Shown in pieces: positions 1 to 11,339 of a DNA stretch of 64,000 bases. The notes under the pieces were generated by a model that did not search any database, was not told the origin of the DNA, and saw nothing but the letters and a program-made list of their open reading frames with translations. Position 1 is the stretch's first letter. Every line of letters begins with the position of its first letter. The position numbers were made by a program, and so were the translations under genes. Origin of the DNA: Melampsora larici-populina 98AG31 (Eukaryota; Basidiomycota; Pucciniomycetes; Pucciniales; Melampsoraceae); assembly GCF_000204055.1 (NCBI RefSeq), contig NW_006768790.1:389534-453533 (forward strand), given 5' to 3'.

Positions 1-980
1 TCTTTGTATGAAGTTGCAGCTCGAAATCTCGTGAAAGTCTCTTGTGATCTTGTTATCTTGTTATCTTGTTATTGCTGCTACCTCTTCGTATGAAGCCACC
101 ATATGAAAACAAATCAATGTGTTTACTTTAAACAAGCACCTTGTGAACACCCCAAACTCACATCAATAACATCCCAAAATGATTGCCTAAACACACTTAG
201 GGATATTATTGACAAGTTGATAATGACATCTTCCAAAAAAAATTCCGAAGTATTATGAGAAGTCGTTAATGACTTCTCAAAAATTTTCCTGAAAAAAATG
301 TTTCAGAATTCGATATTGACTCTTGGTTTTTCTAATTTTTTCAAGGTCCTCAAATTTTTTTAAAACCCTTCAATAATTTTTATAATTTTGAAGAAGTTTG
401 TATATATCAATAAAAATATTAATATATTTTCAGGTTCCTCACAATGTCTTACGACATATTCATGCATGTCTTAAAGAGTATTATTCATTTCAAATCTCTT
501 GTTTGTTTTCTCTTGTTTCTTTTTATTTTGATAAATCAAAGTACAAAAACATAAAACAACAAACAAAAACGTAGCCAAATCTCAAGCAACCAAAATCAAA
601 ACCATTGATAACAAGAGATAGTTTTGATTCATAAGTTTCAACATCATTCGAGGCCAAGATAACAGGTAGAGATTTATAAGTATCACCAATGAACAATCGA
701 TAACATATAACTTATAAGTCACATTATGGCTTTATAGTAAGTCAAGCTTACAGAACACTAAATAATCCAAAGAAAAATCAATAACATACACCTTTGAAGT
801 CAGCTTGGCTTTATAGTTTGTCAGGCTTGGTGAGTATACAATAAGCACTTGGTAAAAAAAATTCCATCAAACGTGTTTAAGAGATGTAAAATCATAAATA
901 TCCAAAAAAAAATCACACGCCAAAGTAAGCATATACCTTCTTTAGCAGAGTCAAGCTTGAATTGATTTCGGTTTGTGTAC
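1..980. other. AT-rich region without a gene
   Basis: No coding region was recognised here. The stretch is AT-rich, with a short CTTGTTAT-type tandem near position 45-75. A phrase like 'ggctttatag..gtcaagctt' occurs near 727 and again near 808. It may include the downstream flank or terminal part of the Tc1-like element that follows, but no terminal inverted repeat was found. Confidence 0.4.
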
Positions 981-2127
981 TTATAAGTAACCACTTCCCC
1001 GAAAAAAACCTTCACACATTTGCTCAGTAAATAACTCCATACATGCAATGAAGATGGCCGCTTTCTCGTCATTTGCACTCAAAGCGTGCTGCAATACCTG
1101 AGAGCGTCGAAGTCTAGATTTTAAAACCGAAAATCCTTTCTCAATAGGGTTGAAATCGGGGCTGTAGGCCGGGAGATAAAGCAACTTCACACCTCTGGCG
1201 GCACAGAGTTCCTCCACTCTGCCGCCATGGTGAATAGGAGCGTTATCCATAACCAAGACGCTGTTTCGAGCTGGAAAAGGATTCATGGCAGGGAGCTGAA
1301 CCACAAATATCAGAAACTTTGATGACATCGAATGGAACAAAAACCAAAAAAAACAGACTTACCAAGTCGTGTTCCAGAAAAGCCTCGAAATCCAGCCTGG
1401 AGTACCCACCCGGTTGAATGGTCGCAGCCACAATACCGTCCATTGAGATTGCCGGAAGGGCTGACCACCGGAAGGCTTGAGTAGGCCTCTGGAGGCGGGA
1501 AGTGCGCTGACCAATAGGAGCACGGCCGTGGGTTCGATACAAACGACGTTTTGATATAGCAGTTTCATCTGCCCCCCAAAAAAATCAATCAGTCAGTAGT
1601 TGACTTCATTTAACATCACACCAAAGCAACTCACCAACAAAGACAAGGCAGCAAGGATCAATTTGAGAGAGCTCCTCGATATAGGCGCCACGGTCAATCG
1701 CCGACTGGTTGGGATGGACCGTGCGGGACTTCTTGCGAGTCCAGCACAGACGAGTTCGAAGTTCGGTGGAGAGTGTCTTCAGGGAGACCATTCTTCCAAA
1801 AGTCTCTCGAATTTTGGACTTGAGTTCATCCAGATAAAGAGTCGGGTCCAGTTCAAGGGCTTGCAGTACAAACTGTTTCTCGGGCTCTCCTAGAACGGAT
1901 GGCGCGCCGGGTTGCATGTGGTCCAAAGGATTGGTGACCACCGCTCGAGTTGTTCGATAAATTTCGAACCAACGTTGGACCGAGGTGAGAGACAGATCCA
2001 TGCCCGTTGACCGTACAATTTCGGGAAAGGTCAACCCGCGTAAAACCATCCGTACCACAAGCAGCTTGATGTCCGTACTGTAAAGGTTTTTGGGCATTTT
2101 TGATATCGAAAAGAGGAATGTGTCCAA
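981..2127 (-). CDS. Tc1/mariner-type (DD34E) transposase, three exons
   Basis: Cut-and-paste DNA transposase. Three exons join in frame: 2127-1635, 1568-1363 and 1295-981, with GT-AG introns of 66 bp (1569-1634) and 67 bp (1296-1362), giving about 337 residues. Exon 1 holds a helix-turn-helix region (KLLVVRMVLRGLTFPEIV, then a SVQRWFEIY motif). The first splice joins V-F-V to D-E-T-A, creating the first catalytic Asp. The second Asp is in MDNAPIHHGG, and the Glu is in DFNPIEKGF, 34 residues later, so this is a DD34E enzyme. The C-terminus (CEGFFRGSGY) resembles that of fungal Tc1-like proteins. A start at the second Met (MPKNLYS) is also possible. No stop or frameshift interrupts the spliced frame, so the gene looks intact. 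Terminal inverted repeats and a TA duplication were not identified. Confidence 0.85.
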
Positions 2128-2227
2128 GTTGGAATAAAAAAAGCCTTTTCAAAAGATATAGCGAGACTGATATCGAACAAGGACAGATATAAAAAGCTTG
2201 AGCAAGAGATCATGAGGAAATCATATC

Positions 2228-2520
2228 GGGCGAGAGGAAGGAACAAAATGAAGGAGAAAGTGAGTCAGCAGGCGAGAAGTCAGGAGAGGTAGGGAGGGGA
2301 AAAGACGATGACCAACTTGTTGAGGTGAGGAACCAGTAGACAGATTTGTTGCGAATGAGCTAAAATGACAAAACCCAGGGTATTTTTTGTTGAGATATAT
2401 TGAGGAGAACCTTTTGGGCGAGAGGAAGCCCAAAAATGAGGGAGAAAGTGAGTGAGGAGGCGAGGATGGAGAGGTAGGAGGGGAAAAGACAACATACCAA
2501 CTTGTTGGGGTGAGGAAAGG
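2228..2520. repeat. Degenerate direct repeat upstream of the transposase
   Basis: A block of about 100 bp rich in gagagg/gaggag (2228-2332) recurs at about 2419-2518. Both copies carry gaggaag, gagaaagtgag, ggggaaaagac and ccaacttgttg in the same order, about 188 bp apart. It lies just upstream of the transposase start and may be subterminal sequence of that element. Confidence 0.65.
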
Positions 2521-3971
2521 TGAGGAAACCTTGGTACATACCCCTGTATATGGACCAAGGGTTTCTCGGTCTCGAAACTGTAAGCTTGATTATTGTGAGA
2601 CCCGAAGAATCGGAGAAATGACAGTAGATGTCAATCGAATGACTTCTATCTCACGGCTCCCATGGTCAAAAATGAGTTTTTTTTGTTTTTGCCCGATTTG
2701 GATTAAATCGCGACACAACACATTCAATAGAAAACTTACCAATGATTCTCACAACAGCTGTAAATTCACTGACCTGCTAGAACAGCAGCAATGATAATTT
2801 TGAAGAACAGCATAGCAAATTGTTAGCTGTTGGGGAATGAGACGGGTTTGATGGGATATTTCAAGATGTAAGGTCTGGAGCACAAGGACCGCCAGATCCC
2901 CCGTCGACGTCCAGGGGGGTCAGAGTCTTGCAGTTGTCTCCAGCCTGCATCACAATTGATTTCCATCTGAGCAGCTCAGATATGCATGGTTTCACCACCT
3001 TAGCACAATAAGTCCCAATGAACAGCCCTGCACGTTCAGCCAATCCTCTAAACTTTAGGGAACATAAGGATATTGAGAGGCCCAAGAGTCAAGACTGAGT
3101 CTCAGATGCTGAGACCCAGACATCTCACAATATGACACACACATAACACTTGTGTCACACCTTTAATGTCACCCAATTCATACACATCCATTATCTAATC
3201 GTACCAAATCCTGACGAACCGCGAAAAAAATTCCCTGTTTCTCCTCATTTGATACATCTTAAATACGGTTCGGTGATCCATCTAACAATCTGAATCACGC
3301 TACCATCACATATTTAATCAATGGTAAAGTGGTGCTTTTGAGACCTGGGAAGTCGGAAGCAGATGAAGTCAAGTACGACTTCCAGATCTTGGCGGATCAC
3401 ATCAAATCTCATTGGGCAGGACGACAGTCGGATCCAAATAAAAACACATTCGCCAATTTGCTTGGGGGATGGGATGGTAAAAAGATTTGGGTTCGTTGAA
3501 TGCATCAAGGACCGAAGACAACTCGCAAATCATTCGACTTTGCAATGTTTTGAATTACTGCAAACGTAAGTTGAACAAATCCCACCGACTCTCTTAGTGC
3601 ATCCTGTGATCAAAAGCTAGTCATCTTTTCATGCATCACATCTTTTGATTCCATTCAACTCGCACTGAAATGCCCAAAGCAATTTGTTTTGCGACTTACT
3701 ATTCATCACTCGAGGTTCTATTACATGCGGTTTTGAAAGACAAAGCGGATTCAAACCCGGTTGATACTAAATCAAAATTCGAAAGATCAAGTTCAAGAAG
3801 TAAAAAATCGAAGTAAAAATGATGAGACTGGCGAAAATGACGAGGCCGAGGTTCTAGAAGAACCTTCATCCAAGAAAGCCCGTAATTTAGAAAACTCTGA
3901 TGACCCTGACCCAGTTAGTAATGATCCATCTACAGATGCGTGCTGCAACACCACCACCACCTCCTCCGATA

Positions 3972-5255
3972 GCTAGACCACCACCTTTACCACCAATGAA
4001 GATGAGTTTGGATACAATTACACGTGTAGGTGAACCAAGATTGGTGATTCATCAAATCGTATTAAAATCTTCAAAAGTTATGCTGGGAGACAAGTCATTG
4101 GACCATTTCATAAAGTTTGTGAATTTGTGATTTATATTTGATCAGGAATTGGGATAATCTGACTCACTAGTGTGGATTTTACCTTGTGTTTAGGCTTTTT
4201 CTGCTATTGTTGGACTCAACGGATCCGGTAAATCTAAGACTATCAACGTGTTATGCTTTGTCTTTGGATTCAAAGCTAATAAGATGAGACAAGGAAAACG
4301 TTGAGTGCAATCTACACCTGCATATGAATCTATCAACAGATCAAGATGGTCATTGAATTCCACTCATCGGAATCTATTCATTTCGATCCTTAGTTTCAGA
4401 ACTGATTCATAATTGTTTGGCCTCTCCGAGTGGCGGATTTGAATCATGTTCAGTTGAAGTTTGGTTTTGAAATATTATTGATCGGGTAGGCTTGAAAGTG
4501 TAATCAACTAGTGGTGTAGAAAGAAGTTTTAATTGATGATGCGCCCGTTTTTTTAAACACTTTGTTGCAATAAGAAGGAGCAGATGACTATACTGTTGTT
4601 CCAAACTCTGCATTGGTTGTGGCTTGTACTGCAACACGGTCTAATCACTCAAAATATACAATAAAGTCAGTACACAAGCTTTAAGATGATAACTTATACT
4701 TGACTGATTTGTGAGTTCCAATCTAAAACACAGTGGACTTTCAAATTTCACCGAGGTAACGACTATGTTGAAAGACAAGGGAATCGACCTCGACCACAAA
4801 CATTTCTTGATACTACAAGGTGAAGTGGAATCCATTGCACAAATGAAACCAAAGGCAGTCACAGAGCATGAAGAAGGTTTATTAAAATACCTAGAAGATA
4901 TCATAGGTACTAATCGATTTCAAGAACCGATCAGTATTGTCGTTACTGAGCTTGAGTCTTTACGTTCATGACGAGCTCACAAGTTAGAAAGAGAGATCCT
5001 TGTAGAACGAGGAAAAAGAGCACTTGAAGCGAGAAAGAAATTAGCCAAAGATCATTTAGCTACAACAAATTTACTTATTCAAAGACAAAACAAATTATGG
5101 CAACATTATGTATATTGTGCAAAAGAGAATGTAGGATCAATTGAATTATCAGTAGAAGAACATTCAAAAGAGATTGAAGAGAATATTCAAAAACAGTTGA
5201 TCTATTGTACCAGCCACCTCGACCTCAGAATCAATTCTATTGAAGATTTATGAAG
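3972..5255 (+). pseudogene. Captured SMC4 (condensin) N-terminal fragment
   Basis: SMC4 is an ATPase subunit of condensin. Pieces of its N-terminal head and first coiled coil are visible in order. EPRLVIHQIVL opens the head (about 4036-4080). After a small intron ending near 4193 comes the P-loop exon (4194-4303) with GLNGSGKS and FGFKANKMRQGK, the latter diagnostic of SMC4. Then come GIDLDHKHFLILQGEVES and EGLLKYLEDIIGT (about 4765-4910), followed by charged coiled-coil sequence to about 5255. Frames are broken by stops (for example the TGA at 4969) and the middle between about 4310 and 4700 is not clearly SMC4. Introns are retained, so the capture was from genomic DNA and not through a spliced cDNA. 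It lies wholly inside a CACTA-like element. Confidence 0.85.
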
Positions 5256-5950
5256 CACTTAAATAGATGTGTTACAGGACTGTATATTTTAATGTGTCAA
5301 GGGCTAGAGTTGAGGTATCTAGGATTGAAAAGACTGAGACTGTTTATTGGGTCAGGTATACAATGTTAGATGTATCATTTTTGATTGACTCTGGCTGCAT
5401 TACCTTACTCTTTGTAGTTTACATAGAAAGTGTGTTAGTATCTGTCCTTTGATGTTGAGACTTGAATTGATGCTTTGAGACAGGCTTGGCACGTAGAAAA
5501 CCTTTCCGTTCTTTCTGTTTACTTGAGACTCTTAAAACTTGCGAAACATCTTTCCATCCAGCTCTTTCAGCAATCAAAGATCCAAAACTTGTTAACGGTC
5601 TCTTAACATTATCTTAGATTTAGGTTGATCATTAGGTTCATAATAAGCTGTCGCGATTTAAGGCTAGCGTTATCAAAGCGTCACTTGTGACAAAAGCTGG
5701 GTAATGCCATTAATATCATTTTGATCGTACAACTTGTGATTTTCTTTTTTAACATCAGTATCGTGTTTATTTGAACAGAAGAATATGAATTATGAAGCTT
5801 ATTTTGAATCGATGTGTCTCTGATGCAAATCAAAACATAAAGTGTTATAAAGAGACGATGGGGAAAAAGAGAATGATTAAGAGGTGAAGCCGTTGTTGGT
5901 ACAATAATTCTGATAGCATAGGGTCTGATTGATAGCACTGGTGCTTCTCT

Positions 5951-6614
5951 TCAGTCGCCTCTCGACTTTTCTGAATATGATCGTAATATAGAATCATTCC
6001 AAACAGAGACAAGGGTCAGCGAGGTGACGTCCTCAAGACACTGGAATCTAGTAACCTTTTTTGTCATTAACTCAGCGTGTTTTGCCCTGAGACACTTATC
6101 CGTCTCAATATATTCCGCGATTATTCCCTTCATCTTGTCGTCTCTCTCCTGAAGAGTGCTGAGGTCTTTCTCCCCCTTGGCGATAGCAGCGTGATCGACT
6201 TATATGTCCCAAAAAAGCAATTGATAAGGAGGCAGCGGTACAATAACAAGTGAAACAAGCTTACGAGTCCCTATGGTGAGCACTTTGGGTTTATGAAAGG
6301 AACTCGAACCAATGCTCTGCTCTTGATTCCCGTAATTTGAAAACGAAACATTGAATCGGGTGTCTCCAACAATCCATGATTTGAACGGACAGCTGTGATC
6401 CTCAAGGCGAGATACATTCAAGGAAGATCGCGGAGCAAGCGTGATTGGCTGTTTGATAGGAACACCAGAAGTCAGCCGCCCCGCAGGATACCGACATGAT
6501 CCATTTCCAACTCACCATCTGATGGAGAGCTGCCTGAGAACACAAGTACGCTAAAGGTGGATCTGGTCCAACGATTAAATTGATGACGTATCCCTCAAAG
6601 CCAAAGCTTTGTAG
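5951..6614 (-). pseudogene. Captured SMC5 hinge-region fragment
   Basis: SMC5 is the partner of SMC6 in DNA repair. Three exons can be read on the minus strand: 6614-6516, 6448-6265 and 6198-5951. The first contains GFEGYVINLIVGPDPPLAYL, which has the spacing and residues of the SMC5 hinge (family form: G-x-x-x-Y...GP-P-V-x-Y/A-L-C). The second continues with VSRLEDHSCPFKSWIVGDTR and ends in VLTIGT. The third is charged and helical (ERDDKMKGIIAEYIETDKC), as expected for the returning coiled coil. An upstream open stretch (6624-6900) runs out of the element's terminal repeat and is not recognised. The assignment to SMC5 rests on recalled family features and needs a profile search. Confidence 0.7.
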
Positions 6615-7139
6615 CTGTTGGAATTATCGTGAGATCAAGTAGAACACTGTAAGGATGATAGACAAGATGTCTTGCATATGATACATACTACATATGGGTT
6701 CTTGGAGGTATGTTGACATCTTCCCGCATGAAATGTCAAAGTTCAGTTTTCCAGATAGGCTCATCCAGTTCTCTGAGCGGAATTGTTGAATGAGGAGTTC
6801 AGCCCGAGCTGAGAGCTCAAAGATGGTCAGGCCTCTGATCATGGAATTTTTGCCTAAGCGCTGCCTAAGGCTAGGACACATTTGCAAAACATTTGCAAGG
6901 ATGTCAACCCCCCTCGACGTCGAGGGGGGATCTGGCGGTCCTTGTGGAGGAGACTGATGCTTTTTGCGGTGTAAAGGACACGTCAAAGGGGCTCTTTATA
7001 TGACTTTTGTAATCTCACATGAGACTAGAGAACCACTCAACCAACCATACAAAATAAGTAGAACAGTGGACTTTGACGCGAGATATTACTCCTGTGTAAT
7101 GAGCTGTAATGAGGTTACAAAGTGAAAAACAGGTGTGAA

Positions 7140-7945
7140 TTTTAAACTTAACAAAGTCCCACGCTCGCGTATCCTCGCGAGGCGTCGAGCAAAAAGAGAT
7201 GTACAATGTGCGGAAAAGTACGGCCAACAAGTTTTTTCTTTGGTCCAGAGAACCATTGTTTGAAGGAAAAGGCTGTAGAGGGGTTTTGAGACGCTCTCCT
7301 GCAAAAGGCTTCAACCCTGAGCAATGAGTTTGTGCAAGTTTGGCATAAGTCCCTCGCTCGACGCCTCGCGAGTAGGCGGGAGCGTGGGACTTTGATAAGT
7401 TTATTGAGCGAGGGACTTATGCCAAATGTGTACGCTCCATAACCTCAGAGATTTGGGTTTGGCAGGGAGTTTGGTTCAAGTCCTTATAACTTTTTCCACA
7501 CCAAGGATTTGGATATAGTCCAAAGAGAGGACTTGTGCGCTGATATCTTGCACTGAGACTACAATTTTTTTTTCCCAAGGAAGTTAATCCCTTCTTGCCA
7601 AAAATGTGCTTCAAAGATTGATCTTAGCAGCAAATTTGGACTCAAGAGAGAGGTTACATGTGTAATCCTCTGTTAAGAGCCAATATTTGATGCACATTTT
7701 AGACAAGAGGGCAGCACATTCCTCGGGGAAAAAAATATGTACCTTATGCGCCAGAGTCAGGCGCACAAGTTCTTCCTTTGGACCATATGCAAATCCTTGG
7801 TGTGGAATAAGCTATAAGGGTTTGAAGCAAGCTCCCTGAAAAAGCCAAATCTCTGAGCTTATGGAGTGTACACATTTGGCGTGAGTCCCTCGCTCAACGC
7901 CTGGCAAGGATCCGCGAGCGTGGGACTTTGTTAAGTTTATGTGGA
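7140..7945. repeat. Nested foldback / MITE-like inverted repeats
   Basis: The sequence 'aacttaacaaagtcccacgc' near 7143-7165 recurs inverted near 7380-7402 and again inverted near 7920-7942. A longer inverted pair (about 7405-7545 against 7755-7900) shares 'gagcgagggact', 'ccaaatgtgtac', 'ctcagagatttgg', 'ccacaccaaggattt' and 'cttgtgcgc'. The left block (about 7190-7345) is a diverged direct relative of the right arm. This looks like two related foldback elements side by side. No coding region or clear target duplication was found. Confidence 0.7.
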
Positions 7946-8799
7946 TTTATATAACGCCAACCTTTACAAATCTGCTTCCGGTGTGGAAAGAAGTTTAGAG
8001 TCCGTTTGGTTGCCTCCAACCTCGCAGGTTGACCCAGCACCTCCCGTTTGTTGTGGCTCCCAACAAGACTTGGCATGGTGAGTTGTCCCAAACTCGTAGG
8101 GAGCTACAGTTTGCGTTACTCAATTTCTATTTTTCCTCATTCACCTTATTTAGCGGTTGACTTCCTGACTTCCAGAACGGGGTTCTTCGAAAAAAGGGGG
8201 GGAGCCTGTATAGGGTGCTATTCGACATCTGCTTTTTTGGCATAGATTCTAAGTCTTCTCTCTCTCCCTGTGTCCAAATACGCTCCTTGGTCACTTGCAC
8301 TAGGATCCTTTGACAAATCGAATATAAGGGTAGTAGAACAACTATCTATGAAGGTAAGGAATTTTCTCTGGGAATTACTTGGGAAGGTTGATATGAACAA
8401 TTCAGGACTTGGAGTGGGGCTTGATACCTTCTGAGGCTCATCAACTGTATTGTTTATACAAGTAGGACAAGGTACTGGATGGCCAGCCACCCTCTGGAAT
8501 TGGGTGGCCAGCCACCCTTTGAGACTAAGACAGGGTTAGTCCTGGGTATCTTTCATCAAATGTAGAATTGGGATGTGCGAAATACTATTAGTGACACTAC
8601 AGAACAGTATTAGTGGCACTACGAAGCAGCAATTGTTGGTTGGAGCAAGGCTAGTGTGAGCTGGTTAACCACTACGCTGTAACATGTAAATTGCCATGGC
8701 TGTACATCCAGACATGCTTCTAGTGTTAACAATTAGGGTGTAACCAAAGTTTGACCAACGTAGTGCTCGGGGCCTCTACACGGCAACCAATTCCTTTCT
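7946..8799. other. Intergenic stretch, no supported gene
   Basis: A 90-codon minus-strand open frame (8218-8490) reads MAGHPVPCPTCINN at its start but matches nothing I recognise. A near-identical 15-bp block (tggccagccaccct) occurs twice at about 8481-8518. The stretch ends just downstream of gene A. Confidence 0.35.
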
Positions 8800-9542
8800 C
8801 TACATGACTATTCTGACAATCAATTTGCTTCTCATAAGATTCATGTCAATTACGTTCCCTTGTAGTGCAAGCACTTGACCTGCCCGGATTGGACCAAACG
8901 GGCTCGCCACTAACTCCAGTTTATCATATATATAATCGACCTGAAATTCTCTAAATTTAAGAAACTATTTTGTACGTGGTCAGCTAATGCACTAACGGTC
9001 TTTGAAACATCTATAACTCATGTACGTACCTCCATGTCCCATTCTCTATGAAGTACTACAGCAACTCTCCACTCACTCCCAGAAGGCCCTGCTTCCACCA
9101 ATGAATCCTTGAGGACCAATCCACGGCCACGTACGTTGAGACCTGGTCCAATACCAGCAAAAATATTGTTTGTGCTGCCTGGCTCGTGGCGACTTCTCTC
9201 CATTACCAGACGTCCCCCTACGTTGCTACCCCCGCCAACGACTACTCCCCTGAGTTCGTGAACTCCGGTCATATCGTCATTGTCAAGAACAAACTCCTCG
9301 ACCAGGGCCACTGGAATTGGAAGCTTTGCCTCATCCAGGACCACGGACGCATCATAGACTTTGCGGTACTTTTGAGTCAGGGCCTTTTCGCGCGGTACTG
9401 TCGAGATCAGTTCGGTGTGATACAATCAATAGGCATGACCACAGCTTACCTTGGCCTGAACGTTGATTCTAGCGCTCCATCCCATTGTAAGTTTGCAGTA
9501 TGGTCCTATTCGTGCAGTGCGCTTCGTGGCTGAAATGTCCAT
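8800..9542 (-). CDS. Family member A: unrecognised two-domain (OB-like) protein
   Basis: Proposed exons: 9542-9450 (31 codons), 9383-9030 (118 codons) and 8964-8800 (54 codons plus TAG), giving 203 residues. Both introns are phase 0 (66 and 65 bp). The start is ATG at 9540-9542, chosen because the other family members also begin with a short leader exon. Exon 2 ends WRVAVVLHREWDME, the hallmark shared with B, C and D. Exon 3 opens FLKFREFQVDY and has the conserved Gly at residue 36 (LALQGNV). The donor that ends the family's 51-codon exon is absent, and the frame runs three more codons to a stop. The first intron's acceptor (GCGAAAAG) is weak; the stronger CGACAG at 9399-9404 would break the frame. 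Function unknown. The alternating hydrophobic pattern suggests tandem beta-barrel domains. A is divergent from B. Confidence 0.6.
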
Positions 9543-9920
9543 TTGTTGGATTGATGTGACTGAGTCAATAAGGTTGTAGGCTGGCAAGAGAGAAAGCAAT
9601 GTATTACCAAAACCAGAAATAATCAATCAACCCACATTTATGGAAAAAAGTCCACCACCGGTTTGCCCTGAGGCGACATTTTGACTTCGAGGCTGGCACG
9701 GGAGTGGAAACGCTGGTCCCCTACGCAGCTGGTTCGGCCAGATTCGTTGGACCATGTGCCACAGCCAACCAAAGTGGCCCATCCAAATCTTCCAGCCCAT
9801 TGTACGTTGACCTCGTGGAGGCACCCTGAATAAAAACCGTCGTTCTATCTTGGTAGACATGGTCAGAACTTGCCACAGCCCGAGTAAGCAACCAATCGAA
9901 ACAACCTCACTTAAATCGCC
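9543..9920. promoter_or_regulatory. Shared upstream region of divergent genes A and B
   Basis: 378 bp lie between the predicted ATGs of A (minus) and B (plus). The open frames that cross it do not fit the family pattern. The head-to-head arrangement implies that promoters for both genes lie here. No specific promoter element was recognised. Confidence 0.4.
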
Positions 9921-10675
9921 ATGGATCTTCAGTATCTGCCAATGGGCTTTCAGTCGGAACTTGTTATAGCCGAGAGGGTCAGATTTAATGAAAGTCACTT
10001 ATCCAAAGCACCTACTGATTTGCTTCTACTACAGGTACTATCTCATGGCAATGCAATCGCTTCTATGGGCCAATACTCAACTGAACTATTCATCACTATT
10101 GACGGTCCACAAATGGCCCCAGCAAACGTGATTGAATCTACACCTGGCCAACTGCAGACGCGTAGCACATACTACACCTATGGACGGATCATATTGCCTC
10201 CGTACCACTCCGTACCCATTCTTCACTCCGACAGGGCAGTTCTAGCCGTTCCAGCTGTTGATTCACCCACGTCCAGCACATATCCGAACCATGTTCTCAT
10301 AACTAGCATTGGTAGAGTACTTGATTGTTACTACTCAGACATTGCCAGGTGTTGGGTTTTAATTGTTCTGCATCGAGACTGGGAATCTAGTGTTAGTTGG
10401 CTCATGTGGCTTGTAAAGTACAACACTGACTTTTTTACAGTCCTTCAGCACAGTTTCTTTTCGAGTTCGGTACACAATAAGAAATGACACCATGGGGACG
10501 CTCGGCCTGGAAATGTTCCAACTGGACGCCCTGGTGTTGCTCAGCGGAACTTTGTCGGGCTACGCACAGTCTAGTCAAGAATGGACAGTCAACGTAAGTT
10601 CAGGGCTCGTTGTTTTCAAGCCTGTACCTGACGATATTGCGCCAGTTGACCGAAGCAGAATCAGTGCCTCATTGA
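9921..10675 (+). CDS. Family member B: unrecognised two-domain (OB-like) protein
   Basis: Proposed exons: 9921-9977 (19 codons), 10035-10391 (119 codons), 10441-10593 (51 codons) and 10646-10675 (9 codons plus TGA), giving 198 residues. All introns are phase 0 with GT-AG ends (57, 49 and 52 bp). Exon 2 ends RCWVLIVLHRDWESS, matching the exon-2 ends of A, C and D. Exon 3 (TVSFRVRYTIRNDT near its start, VLLSGTLSGYAQ around the conserved Gly at residue 36, and EWTVN at the end) is exactly 51 codons, as in C, D and E. If the last intron is not used, the frame runs on to a stop at 10705-10707. No stop interrupts the model, so it may be functional. The role is unknown; a nucleic-acid-binding OB-like fold is an inference from the strand pattern. 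Confidence 0.65.
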
Positions 10676-11339
10676 AGCCGATTGTTGGAATGTTACGGGC
10701 TATTTAGTCTTGTTGTACTGCATCTACTATTTCTTCCGAGTTACCTCAAGATCTTTAAATCGTGCGCTTATGCTAACACTTGAAAAGATTGGAGTTTAAC
10801 ACCGTATACGTAGTGGAGTCTGGGCCGGTTGCAAAGGGGACTTAGTGTTCTTCCAGAGGCGGTGCTGGCTTTGTAGTTAGCACCAACTGGCGTTTGAATT
10901 CCACACTTGAAAGGTAATTTTTGTACCCCCTGAGTCAAGTACAGTAGAGGAGGTTCAACAAAGCAGCTAAATCAAGCACCACTGTCGACTGAGCAGGTTC
11001 TGTAGCGAACAACTTCTACGTTTTGACTGGACCACTGACGCTGGGCCATAATAAAGGAAAGTATTTCAATATGTAAGGATTTTTCAGAACTTGCATGTAG
11101 CCAGACAGAGAAATACATCGCGGTTGGAATACCTGGTTGCTACAATTGGGCCGAATGCACTGGGTTAATTGAACACCAAGAGTATTAATTGAACCCGTAA
11201 TACTTAACACATTTTGACTTGTACTTCAATAGCACCACAAGGAGTGTACTGAATGTCGCCCTTACAACGAACTAATTGAGCTCAACTGTTCTAGATTCAC
11301 AACAGTGAGTTGTGCGCAGTATGTAACGAAGTGGTTCCA
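10676..11339. other. Region between convergent genes B and C
   Basis: About 660 bp without a supported gene. It should contain the 3' ends of both convergent transcripts. No repeat or element end was recognised. Confidence 0.4.

Larger units (their letters stand above)
2881..6946 (+). mobile_element. CACTA-like element, copy 1, carrying SMC4 and SMC5 fragments
   Basis: A 4066-bp element. It begins CACAAGGACCGCCAGATCCC and ends with the inverse of the same sequence, and is flanked by the 3-bp direct repeat GAG (2878-2880 and 6947-6949). CACA-type ends with a 3-bp duplication fit the CACTA/EnSpm superfamily. Each terminus includes a near-palindrome (CCCCC.TCGACGTC.AGGGGG). No transposase is visible, so the element is probably non-autonomous. 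The interior carries intron-containing fragments of SMC4 (plus strand) and SMC5 (minus strand). An unrecognised fragment also reads on the plus strand at about 3302-3499 (residues VVLLRPGKSEADEVKYDF are visible). The matching copy at 28620-32730 is inverted and differs by two short indels (24 and 21 bp) and scattered substitutions. Confidence 0.85.

Noticed and set aside
2878..6949. Segmental duplication with flanks as the origin of the two CACTA-like copies
   Set aside because: The copies have different flanks and different 3-bp target duplications (GAG and CAT), so separate transposition is the better explanation.
8218..8490. 90-codon minus-strand ORF as a gene
   Set aside because: No recognised motif, no supporting splice pattern and low-complexity Ser/Pro content.
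9186..9533. Plus-strand ORF opposite gene A
   Set aside because: It is the complement of A's exon 2 and intron; A carries the family motifs, this frame does not.
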